Numbered from the stretch's first letter, positions 1 to 5,264 are shown. The stretch: 8,799 nt of DNA from Gammaproteobacteria bacterium (GCA_007571105.1 RKRZ01000112.1:1-8799); one strand, 5' to 3'. Numbers and translations are program-made. Notes: generated from the letters alone by a model not told the origin.

Positions 1-1
1 G

Positions 2-376
2 GATTGCCCGGGTGTTCGGGTGTTTTTGCAGAACCGATGGGAAGATTTGCATTTGCCGTTGGACCATGAAGTGCAAATCGTGCGCATTGTGCAAGAGGCG
101 CTCGCAAATGTGCGCAAGCATTCGCAAGCCGGGACGGTCCGCATTCTGATTTCAGGGGATGCGGCGCAAGGCCAGGGGCGCGTGTTGGTGGAAGATGATG
201 GCGTCGGCTTTGTGCGGGCGCCTCAGGAAGATGAGACCGGTGCGCATGTCGGCTTGAGTCTGTTGCGCGACCGGGCAAGCCAATTGGGTGGGAGTCTGCT
301 TGTGGAAAGTGAGCCTGGCGAAGGAGTTCGGTTGACGCTTGAATTCGAGACATTAGCTCGGGAAGTGGCGGCATGA
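2..376 (+). CDS. narX: NarX-type nitrate/nitrite sensor histidine kinase, C-terminal ATPase domain (5' partial)
   Basis: Only the last 124 codons are in the window; the reading frame is open from base 2, so the sensor, HAMP and phospho-acceptor histidine regions lie upstream. What is visible is a complete HATPase_c domain of the NarX/DegS/LiaS class. The N box is RIVQEALANVRKHSQA (fragment residues 28-43, with E32, N36 and K39-H40). The G1 box is EDDGVGF (64-70). The G2 region is HVGLSLLRDRASQLGG (82-97), and a GEGVRLTLEF strand closes the domain. The N box and the LRDRA segment resemble E. coli NarX closely. The kinase would autophosphorylate and pass the phosphate to the regulator that follows; its stop codon overlaps that ATG (ATGA), which implies translational coupling. 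The signal sensed cannot be deduced from this fragment; nitrate/nitrite is inferred from the partner. Confidence 0.88.
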   Translation, partial: DCPGVRVFLQNRWEDLHLPLDHEVQIVRIVQEALANVRKHSQAGTVRILISGDAAQGQGRVLVEDDGVGFVRAPQEDETGAHVGLSLLRDRASQLGGSLLVESEPGEGVRLTLEFETLAREVAA

Positions 377-1065
377 GCACATTGAAAGTCACGGTGATTG
401 ATGATCACACCTTATTCCGAGAAGGGTTGCAGGGCCTGTTGGAGCGTCATGGGATCGAAGTGTTGGATTCCGTCGGTGACGCTGAGGCCGGTTATGTCGC
501 ATTGCAGAAGCGCCGCCCCGATGTCGTGCTGCTGGATCTGCGCATGCCCCAGATTGATGGATTGCAGATACTGCAACATCTGAAGGGGAAAAAGAATTGC
601 CCGCCGATAGTGATGTTGACCACCAGCGATCACGAACAGGATCTGGTGGAAGCTTTGCGGGCTGGCGCGAGCGGTTATCTGTTGAAGGATATGGAACCGG
701 ATGCGCTGGTTGTGGCATTGCGCTCCATTGTCGCGGGCGAGACGGTTGTGGCGCCAAGCCTAACTCCAGCCTTGGCGCGCGTGGTGCAGGGGCATGAACC
801 GGCTCCGGCGAAGGATGAGGAAGCCGGTTTGTTTGACAGCCTGACGCCGCGGGAGCGAGAGATTCTTATCCTGCTGGCGGAAGGATTGAGTAATCGAGGG
901 ATCGGGAACAGCTTGGGAATTTCAGAAGGAACGGTGAAAGTCCATGTCAAAGCGATTTTGCGCAAACTGGATGTGCCTTCCAGGGTGGTGGCTGCGGTGT
1001 TGGCGGTAGAACACGGTCTTGCCGCCTCGAAGCCCGCTGAAGATTTGCAGACCAGAGACGAATGA
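373..1065 (+). CDS. narL: NarL-type response regulator (REC + LuxR-type HTH)
   Basis: A 230-residue cytoplasmic DNA-binding regulator. The receiver domain (about 5-120) has the acidic pair D10-D11, phospho-acceptor D55 in the LLDLRMP segment, T83/T84 and K105 in GYLLKDMEP. That last segment is the same as in E. coli NarL and is followed by a similar AGE...LTP stretch. A short acidic linker leads to the LuxR/NarL HTH (about 155-216). There LTPREREIL opens the domain and TVKVHVK (187-193) is the recognition helix, matching the DNA-contacting helix of NarL. It is slightly longer than E. coli NarL (216 aa) because of a C-terminal tail. The start is fixed by the 4-base overlap with the kinase stop. 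Once phosphorylated it should activate or repress nitrate-respiration genes; the next gene downstream is a porin, not narK or narG. The family is certain. The exact NarL versus paralogue assignment is likely but not proven. Confidence 0.92.
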   Translation: MSTLKVTVIDDHTLFREGLQGLLERHGIEVLDSVGDAEAGYVALQKRRPDVVLLDLRMPQIDGLQILQHLKGKKNCPPIVMLTTSDHEQDLVEALRAGASGYLLKDMEPDALVVALRSIVAGETVVAPSLTPALARVVQGHEPAPAKDEEAGLFDSLTPREREILILLAEGLSNRGIGNSLGISEGTVKVHVKAILRKLDVPSRVVAAVLAVEHGLAASKPAEDLQTRDE

Positions 1066-1139
1066 CTCGGGATATTGATTTGCTCGTTGTAATGATTTTG
1101 TAGCAGGGATTCGAGGGACGACCCCCCAATTCCCTTGTT

Positions 1140-1164
1140 TCTCCAATTTACATCGTCTTGGAGA
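1140..1164. promoter_or_regulatory. 25-bp dyad (7-11-7), candidate operator or RNA hairpin
   Basis: TCTCCAA (1140-1146) and TTGGAGA (1158-1164) form a perfect 7-bp inverted repeat around 11 bases. No T-run follows, so it is a poor terminator for the regulator gene. The geometry suits a dimeric-regulator operator, or an mRNA hairpin upstream of the porin. Which protein would bind is unknown; it does not match the NarL heptamer consensus. Confidence 0.35.
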
Positions 1165-1215
1165 CAGGACAGAATGCGTGGATTTTTGCACGCAATTCTC
1201 CTGACATTGCTCGAC

Positions 1216-1258
1216 CGACAAAAGCTTGAAAATCGGCTCCAAAAGGCCGGTTTTGTCG
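1216..1258. repeat. 8-bp inverted repeat in the narL-porin gap
   Basis: CGACAAAA (1216-1223) pairs perfectly with TTTTGTCG (1251-1258) across 27 bases. The right arm abuts the second copy of the 13-mer GTAATGATTTTGT (1258-1270; first copy 1089-1101). It could be a weak terminator for the regulator gene or part of the porin control region. No function is assigned. Confidence 0.3.
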
Positions 1259-1300
1259 TAATGATTTTGTCATATTGGATGCCTAAGATAGCGCAAAATC

Positions 1301-1317
1301 TTGGCACGTATTTTTCT
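1301..1317 (+). promoter_or_regulatory. Candidate sigma-54 (-24/-12) promoter for the porin
   Basis: TTGGCACG (1301-1308) is a full match to the -24 half of the RpoN consensus. After the required four bases comes TTTCT (1313-1317), 4 of 5 against TTGCT, so the usually invariant G of the -12 GC is a T. Transcription would begin near 1328, about 36 bases before the ATG at 1364. No good sigma-70 pair was found in the same place. The -12 mismatch keeps this a candidate. Confidence 0.4.
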
Positions 1318-1363
1318 ATTCCGTGCCGCAATTTGACTCGCTTAGTGAGAGGAGAAGCCAAAC

Positions 1364-2902
1364 ATGAATTTGCGAAAGCATCCGACCCAATCTGTCGCCA
1401 TCTCGATGGCGCTTTTTTGTGCATTCACATCCCCGGTCGTGTTCGCGTCCGCAGAAGGGGAGGAGTCAGCATACCAAAAGCATATTGAGTATCTGCAGCA
1501 AGAAAACGCTCAAATGAAGGAGATGCTCATGCAAATGCAGAAGCAACTTCAGGACCTGGCAATCCGGACCAATGCAATGGAGCAGCAGGCCAAGCAAGAC
1601 AAAGCGGCAGCCGCCAGTAAGAAAGGCGTGGTCAAGGCCAGGAAAGAGAACCTGACGATTGCAACAACGGGCGGCGGGATCAAGGTCAAATCCGACAACG
1701 GCAATCAGTTCAAAATCAGCGGCCGGCTGCAGTTCGACCATGATTCCTACGACTCGTTCTGGAACAAGGCCGATGGTAGTGAGGGTTCGGCTGAGGAGAA
1801 TGAAATCCGGCGCTCGCGAATCACTTTAAGCGGCAATTCCGGCAAGAATTGGTCTTACAAGTTCGCTATGGATGTGGATCATGAAGGCGAAGGGGCGTCT
1901 GTGGATACCGGCTTCCTCAAATATTCCAGCAAGCCGATGTACGTAAAGGTCGGAAAATTCAAGCGTCCGCCCATGCTTGAAGAGCGGACCAGTGACAAAT
2001 GGACCGCCACAATCGAGCGCTCGATCGTCAATGAGTTGTCTGGCGCAGTAGTGGGGAAACCGAGTTTTGGTGGAGTCGAAATTGGCTACGCCAGCAAAGG
2101 GGACCTGCCGATGAGCGGCGCGTTCGGAGTGTATGATGCAGAAGTGGATGAGGAGGATGGATCTGATGTCTATGGGGTGGGAGGACGTCTGTCCATCATG
2201 CCGAAATTGGACGAAGACTCATTCATGCATTTGGGCGCTTCCGGTTATTCCGTGGACTATAAAGGGGAAAATCATCGGATGCGTTCGCGCATGGGGGTCC
2301 ACACCGCGGGACGACCTTTTGAGACCCAGCAAATGAAATCGGACGATATCGATCAGTTGGGGGTTGAGTTGGCGTATGTCAGAGGGCCATTCTCTCTGCA
2401 GGCCGAATACATGAATGTGGAATCGGACGGCACGGATAATGCGAAATGCGCGGATGTGGAAGAGGATACTGATGGTGAAGGGAAGACGATATATGCGACT
2501 GCAGACACCTGCGATCTCGAAATGGATGGTTTCTATCTGCAGGCGGCGTATACGCTGACGGGGGAGACGCGCGGCTACAAGGCCGGCTCCGGTGCTTTTG
2601 CAGCGATCAAACCGAAGGATGAAGGCGGAGCCTGGGAGTTGGTGGCGCGCTACGAGGATGCGGAAGTGGATGTCCCGGGACGAGGTCTGAGTTCCGAACT
2701 GACCCGCTGGGTTTTGGGCGTCAATTGGTACGTCAACAAGAACGTCAAGTTCATGTTGAACTATGTGGACTCTGAAACGGATAAGTGCTATGGGGCTCCG
2801 ATGATGGATGATGCGGATCCGTTCATGCACAAGGTGTGCGGCAATGGTATGCGGAAGGATGACGGGAACGCACTCTCGTTACGGGGTCAGTACGTCTTCT
2901 GA
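1364..2902 (+). CDS. Phosphate-selective porin O/P family outer-membrane porin
   Basis: A 512-residue secreted beta-barrel. The N-terminus is a signal peptide (basic MNLRK, hydrophobic stretch, predicted cut after the FASA region near residue 30). A coiled-coil segment follows (about 37-80, heptad-like EYLQQENAQMKEMLMQMQ), typical of trimeric OprO/P-type porins. The barrel begins at FKISGRLQFDHD (116-127) and shows family strands such as RRSRITLSG (149-157), KFAMDVDHEGEG and VKVGKFKRPP (195-203). It ends in LSLRGQYVF with a terminal F, the outer-membrane assembly signal. The likely role is anion diffusion (phosphate, polyphosphate or another anion); substrate choice cannot be read. Loops are acidic and carry four cysteines (C362, C383, C475, C492), possibly two disulfides. 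The start is supported by GAGAGGAG at 1347-1354, nine bases upstream of the ATG. A related but shorter gene follows. Confidence 0.9.
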   Translation: MNLRKHPTQSVAISMALFCAFTSPVVFASAEGEESAYQKHIEYLQQENAQMKEMLMQMQKQLQDLAIRTNAMEQQAKQDKAAAASKKGVVKARKENLTIATTGGGIKVKSDNGNQFKISGRLQFDHDSYDSFWNKADGSEGSAEENEIRRSRITLSGNSGKNWSYKFAMDVDHEGEGASVDTGFLKYSSKPMYVKVGKFKRPPMLEERTSDKWTATIERSIVNELSGAVVGKPSFGGVEIGYASKGDLPMSGAFGVYDAEVDEEDGSDVYGVGGRLSIMPKLDEDSFMHLGASGYSVDYKGENHRMRSRMGVHTAGRPFETQQMKSDDIDQLGVELAYVRGPFSLQAEYMNVESDGTDNAKCADVEEDTDGEGKTIYATADTCDLEMDGFYLQAAYTLTGETRGYKAGSGAFAAIKPKDEGGAWELVARYEDAEVDVPGRGLSSELTRWVLGVNWYVNKNVKFMLNYVDSETDKCYGAPMMDDADPFMHKVCGNGMRKDDGNALSLRGQYVF

Positions 2903-2916
2903 TTGCAGTTGACGAA

Positions 2917-2940
2917 TCGGGCCTGTTTGAATGTGCCCGA
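2917..2940 (+). other. Small hairpin after the porin stop
   Basis: TCGGGC (2917-2922) pairs with GCCCGA (2935-2940) across a 12-base loop, 14 bases after the porin stop codon. There is no T-run. It may protect the mRNA 3' end ahead of the stronger terminator that follows. Confidence 0.35.
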
Positions 2941-2958
2941 CAACACGAAAATAAGAGG

Positions 2959-2991
2959 ATTCGCCGCCTGCAGGATCGGGTGGCGAATTTT
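2959..2991 (+). terminator. Rho-independent-like terminator of the porin
   Basis: ATTCGCCGCC (2959-2968) pairs with GGTGGCGAAT (2979-2988) as a 10-bp stem with one G-T pair and a 10-base loop. The 3' arm runs into TTTT (2988-2991). The T-run is short, so termination may be partial. It sits directly before the next predicted promoter, which supports separate transcription of the two porin genes. Confidence 0.6.
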
Positions 2992-2994
2992 GCT

Positions 2995-3022
2995 CTGACA
3001 GCACCGCCGAATATGTTAAACT
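2995..3022 (+). promoter_or_regulatory. Candidate sigma-70 promoter for the second porin-like gene
   Basis: CTGACA (2995-3000, 5 of 6 to TTGACA), 16-bp spacer, TAAACT (3017-3022, 4 of 6 to TATAAT). The predicted start of transcription is near 3029-3030, at or just before a short ATG-initiated frame at 3031. Confidence 0.45.
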
Positions 3023-3030
3023 CCAAACCT

Positions 3031-3084
3031 ATGTGTGCACTTGAATTCGCGTCTGTTGCGGGTTCGAGCCGAGCGTTGGCCTGA
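3031..3084 (+). CDS. Possible 17-codon leader peptide overlapping the next start (TGATG)
   Basis: ATG at 3031 opens a 17-residue frame (MCALEFASVAGSSRALA) that stops with TGA at 3082-3084. The last base of that stop is the first base of the ATG at 3084. The downstream gene has no visible Shine-Dalgarno sequence, so re-initiation after this frame would explain how it is translated. The leader itself has no ribosome site and lies about one base from the predicted transcription start, so it would be leaderless. It could also be chance. Confidence 0.3.
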   Translation: MCALEFASVAGSSRALA

Positions 3085-4148
3085 TGAATTCCTCGCGCCG
3101 GCCCGCTTTTCTTTTTGCTTCTTTCTTTGCTTTTTCGGCAGTGCTTTGGGGCGTGCTGACTCCCTCGAGTTACGCCCTGTCGGAGGATGAGGTCGACAGC
3201 CTGCTGGATGAAGGCGCGCGCATGCGCACCTTGATGTTGCGGATGCAGACTCAGTTGAACCAACCCGCTTTGCCGGGGATTGGCAAAGCGGTGGAATCCA
3301 AAGGTCGACTGGGTTTGGAGAGTTCTACTCCATGGGCACCGATGTCTGTCATGCTCGAAGGTTCACTGCGTGAGCGGTGGTTTCAGTCGATTGAGCGTGG
3401 GGTGCTGAGTTCGTCTTTGCGATCACCGGACCCTTGGGAAGGGGGGGAGAAGGTCTCCGTTGCGGTGGGCTTTGTTCAGGGAGAGGATTTGCCGTGGTAT
3501 GGGGCGCTGAGGGTGCATGGGCATCAAGGGAGTGAAGATGCGCTGGCACTGACGGGGGTACGCGCAAGGCTGACCGTGGCCCCGCGTTTTGAAGATGGAA
3601 GCTTTCTGCATTTCGGAGTTTCGTTCCATTCGATGGAGCATGTCACGGAGAAACCTCCCTTGGCGAGCATCGATCCCGCTTATGCCCCGCCGCAGAATTT
3701 CAGCCGAGGACTCGGCATTGATTTGGGGTATGTGCAGGGCGATTACGCTTTTCAGGCTCAATATCTGACCTCAAGCGGTAGTGAACCGAATCTGCTGTTT
3801 TCAGGTTCGCCGCATCCGCATGAAGGCGAGCCGCGAGACGGATTTTTTGTCAGTGGTGCCTGGAGGTTGAGTGGCGAACAGGCCGAGGGACCTTATGCCT
3901 CGGGGCTATTGAGCCATCTGGAGCCGCGTGATGAAGAGGGGATGTGGGATCTGGTGGTGCGCTACGCCAATCTGGGCGAATCGCCCAAGGATCTGAGGCG
4001 CAACCCCTCAGGCTCTGTGCTTTTGGGTATCCATTGGAGAGCCAGCCCGACTTTGGCGGTCGAGTTGGATTTTGTTGAAGGAACCGGGGAGAGTTTGGAT
4101 CTTCCGGTCGGCAGCGATTTGAGTCTCAGAGGCGTCTTTTCATTCTGA
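3084..4148 (+). CDS. Shortened porin O/P-like paralogue of the upstream porin
   Basis: A 354-residue protein with a signal peptide (MNSSRRP basic start, hydrophobic core, cut near A31) and a short coiled-coil (34-60) similar in pattern to the upstream porin. It aligns with that porin over its C-terminal part: the IERGVL segment (103-108) with IERSIV (218-223), EDLPWYGALRV with GDLPMSGAFGV, FEDGSFLHFGVS with LDEDSFMHLGAS, MWDLVVRYA with AWELVARYE, and LSLRGVFSF with LSLRGQYVF. Between GRL (75-77) and APM (85-87) about 75 residues present in the larger protein are missing, which removes the first strands of the barrel. The terminal F is kept, so outer-membrane targeting is expected. Whether it forms a pore, joins the neighbour's trimer or is decaying is unknown. 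No Shine-Dalgarno sequence precedes the ATG; see the overlapping short frame. The loop cysteines of the larger paralogue are absent. Confidence 0.75.
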   Translation: MNSSRRPAFLFASFFAFSAVLWGVLTPSSYALSEDEVDSLLDEGARMRTLMLRMQTQLNQPALPGIGKAVESKGRLGLESSTPWAPMSVMLEGSLRERWFQSIERGVLSSSLRSPDPWEGGEKVSVAVGFVQGEDLPWYGALRVHGHQGSEDALALTGVRARLTVAPRFEDGSFLHFGVSFHSMEHVTEKPPLASIDPAYAPPQNFSRGLGIDLGYVQGDYAFQAQYLTSSGSEPNLLFSGSPHPHEGEPRDGFFVSGAWRLSGEQAEGPYASGLLSHLEPRDEEGMWDLVVRYANLGESPKDLRRNPSGSVLLGIHWRASPTLAVELDFVEGTGESLDLPVGSDLSLRGVFSF

Positions 4149-4154
4149 TTGTGT

Positions 4155-4184
4155 GCGCCACAATTATGCATTGGCGCCTTGACT
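4155..4184 (+). terminator. Weak terminator candidate after the second porin-like gene
   Basis: GCGCCA (4155-4160) and TGGCGC (4172-4177) form a perfect 6-bp stem with an 11-base loop, seven bases after the stop codon. It is followed by a mildly T-rich CTTGACTTGTTT. The stem is short and the tail imperfect, so leakage into the following gap is likely. Confidence 0.35.
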
Positions 4185-4247
4185 TGTTTGCATTCGCTTG
4201 TGCTGCGTTGGCACAGTTCAGTGTGGTGCGTGTTGAGTTGGAATGAT

Positions 4248-4311
4248 CCCCGACCGATAGGAGGACTTGTAATCGGTCGGGGCTCAAAGGTGGTCGGCAT
4301 CCGTGCCGACC
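4248..4311. repeat. Two adjacent perfect hairpins with shared arms (CCGACCGATA repeats)
   Basis: Hairpin 1: 11-bp perfect stem 4248-4258 / 4272-4282, 13-base loop 4259-4271 starting AGGAGGA on the + strand. Hairpin 2: 8-bp perfect stem 4292-4299 / 4304-4311, loop TCCG. CCGACCGATA occurs as a direct repeat at 4250-4259 and 4306-4315. Arms can therefore swap: 4272-4280 with 4306-4314 (9 bp), or 4250-4255 with 4292-4297 (6 bp), giving mutually exclusive folds. The stems lack a T-run on either strand and so are not ordinary terminators. A REP-like element, a small RNA or an attenuator-like switch are all possible. Confidence 0.55.
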
Positions 4312-4335
4312 GATAACCGGATCATCCTGTCCGGC

Positions 4336-4368
4336 ACTGACCTCACTGGGAGGAGTGAGTTAATCAGT
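4336..4368. repeat. Nested hairpin with GGGAGG / CCTCCC loop
   Basis: CTCACT (4342-4347) and AGTGAG (4354-4359) pair perfectly around the loop GGGAGG. An outer 5-bp stem, 4336-4340 with 4364-4368, encloses it. As in the 11-bp hairpin to its left, the loop shows a purine-rich GGAGG on + and CCTCC on -. On the minus strand it starts at the stop codon of the possible 25-codon ORF. Confidence 0.5.
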
Positions 4369-4441
4369 CAAGATAGCCTTGCTGGGCGGCGACATAAACC
4401 ATCGCCCAGACGGCGGCTGCAGTTGCGAGTTCGATTCCCAT
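4364..4441 (-). CDS. Possible 25-residue hydrophobic small protein
   Basis: ATG at 4441 (minus) opens a 25-codon frame ending in TGA at 4366-4364. The product has an acidic residue early (MGIELAT), a short apolar stretch (about 6-19, AAAVWAMVYVAA) and ends in QQGYLD. The stretch is long enough only for a marginal membrane helix. GAGG at 4455-4452 lies ten bases upstream, a usable but wide ribosome site. A 7-codon frame (MKKMPEV, 4470-4447) with a G-rich GGCGGA site upstream ends five bases before this ATG. I do not recognise the protein. It lies downstream of the near-consensus minus-strand promoter, which is the main reason to list it. Confidence 0.3.
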   Translation of the reverse strand: MGIELATAAAVWAMVYVAAQQGYLD

Positions 4442-4503
4442 TTGTTCTAAACCTCGGGCATTTTTTTCATGAAGTCCGCCCCGCGCAAACTTCCATACTT
4501 ACT

Positions 4504-4531
4504 AATATAATAATTTTTTTATATTTGTCAA
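4504..4531 (-). promoter_or_regulatory. Near-consensus sigma-70 promoter on the minus strand
   Basis: Read on the minus strand: TTGACA (4531-4526, perfect), 16-bp A/T-only spacer, TATATT (4509-4504, 5 of 6). An AT-rich spacer and exact -35 make this the best sigma-70 match I found in the window. Predicted start of transcription is near 4497, pointing toward the small frames and hairpins and away from yciB. Confidence 0.6.
4506..4511 (+). promoter_or_regulatory. Perfect TATAAT on the plus strand (candidate -10)
   Basis: TATAAT at 4506-4511 overlaps the minus-strand -10. No recognisable -35 lies 16-18 bp upstream (GCGCAA region). If used, transcription would begin near 4518 and meet the terminator at 4580-4613, giving an RNA of about 95 bases with no obvious ORF. 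Confidence 0.25.
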
Positions 4532-4579
4532 GTCCAAGTATTCCAGAGATTGGCACAGAGTGCTGTTTGGGTTAGGAAC

Positions 4580-4613
4580 TCTGCCCTGCAAGAATAGGGC
4601 AGATTGTCTTTTC
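4580..4613 (+). terminator. Rho-independent terminator in the convergent gap
   Basis: TCTGCCCT (4580-4587) pairs perfectly with AGGGCAGA (4596-4603) around an 8-base loop and is followed by TTGTCTTTTC. This is a good plus-strand terminator. It could stop read-through from the second porin-like gene or a small RNA from 4518. On the minus strand the tail is GTTCCTAAC, so it would be a weak terminator for yciB. Confidence 0.7.
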
Positions 4614-4632
4614 TATATGATTTTTTGGGCTT

Positions 4633-5256
4633 TCAGCGAGCGGGACCCGAGTCTTTCAGATGCGGTGCGAGGTAGAGAACTTGCGCGACTAAAAATATCA
4701 GCGGGAATCCCAGTGCCAGCCCGTAGAGTTTGAACTGCACCCAGAAATCCTCCGGAAATTCGTAAGCAACGTATATATTGAGCGCGCCTCCGAGTACAAA
4801 AAAACCGACCCAGATCAGATTCAATTGCTGCCAGACCCGTTGATTGTCCAAGGGCAGACTTCGTGACAGCATCCGCTCCACCAGTGTTCGCGATCCGATC
4901 CAGTGGGACGCGAGAAATCCAATCGCCAGTGCCCAGTAGAATACCGTCGGTTTCCACTTGATGAACAGGGGATCTTTGAGTAGCAGGGTCAAGCCACCCG
5001 CAACCCAGACGATGACCAGTGCGGCCAGATGCGTCGAATTCAGACTGCGCAAGCCTTGCAGGATGCCGCATTGTGCCAGCATGGCCAGCATCAGCACGGC
5101 CGTGGCGAAGTAGATCCGGTCGCCGCTTTCGCCGACCGTCAGCTCCACGCGGATCAATTCGCTGAAGGATTCCACCCAGCCCGCAGGCAGATCCGGAAAG
5201 AAAAAATACCCCGCGACAAATAGGGCAACCGGGATGACTTCAATAAATAACTTCAT
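4633..5256 (-). CDS. yciB: Inner-membrane-spanning protein YciB (septation protein A / IspZ family)
   Basis: A 207-residue integral inner-membrane protein with about five or six hydrophobic segments. Family marks are the N-terminal FIEVIPVALFVAGYF helix, GGLTLLLKDPLFIKWKPTVFYW (87-108), SHWIGSRTLVERML (117-130) and LNLIWVGFFVLGGALNIYVAY (145-165), which align directly with E. coli YciB. The family is linked to envelope synthesis and cell division or septation; its biochemical activity is not settled. It is longer than E. coli YciB (179 aa), mainly from about 23 extra residues (roughly 21-45) between the first two membrane segments. The gene diverges from yciO with 21 bp between start codons. 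The ATG has no Shine-Dalgarno sequence and sits 8 bases after a perfect minus-strand TATAAT, suggesting a leaderless or nearly leaderless mRNA. Confidence 0.93.
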   Translation of the reverse strand: MKLFIEVIPVALFVAGYFFFPDLPAGWVESFSELIRVELTVGESGDRIYFATAVLMLAMLAQCGILQGLRSLNSTHLAALVIVWVAGGLTLLLKDPLFIKWKPTVFYWALAIGFLASHWIGSRTLVERMLSRSLPLDNQRVWQQLNLIWVGFFVLGGALNIYVAYEFPEDFWVQFKLYGLALGFPLIFLVAQVLYLAPHLKDSGPAR

Positions 5257-5264
5257 GCTTAGAA

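Larger units (their letters stand above)
4248..4497 (-). ncRNA. Hypothetical minus-strand structured transcript (small ORF plus CCUCC-loop hairpins)
   Basis: Starting from the minus-strand promoter at 4531-4504, a transcript beginning near 4497 would carry a 7-codon frame and a 25-codon frame. Hairpins whose loops contain CCUCCC (4353-4348) and GUCCUCCU (4266-4259) follow. Exposed CCUCC loops resemble anti-Shine-Dalgarno loops of some bacterial small RNAs. No terminator is seen on this strand, so the 3' end at 4248 is arbitrary. If the + strand were transcribed instead, the same loops would present GGA motifs, the kind bound by CsrA/RsmA. This is inference from structure only. Confidence 0.3.

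Noticed and set aside
20..376. GTG at base 20 as the start of the kinase gene
   Set aside because: The frame is open to the window edge and only an ATPase domain is present, so the true start lies upstream.
1066..1363. FNR or NarL binding sites upstream of the porin
   Set aside because: Partial TTGAT and ATGAT words occur, but no TTGATN4ATCAA site or pair of TACYNMT heptamers could be found.
675..1424. 249-codon minus-strand frame across the regulator gene and gap
   Set aside because: It is antisense to a clear NarL gene and its product has no recognisable domain.
4364..4531. Type I toxin-antitoxin locus
   Set aside because: The small frame is hydrophobic and near a structured RNA, but it lacks the usual toxin helix length and no convincing antisense promoter over it was found.
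4303..4575. 90-codon plus-strand open frame in the convergent gap
   Set aside because: It runs through the hairpins and AT-rich block, has no ribosome site and its product shows no coherent domain; a chance frame.
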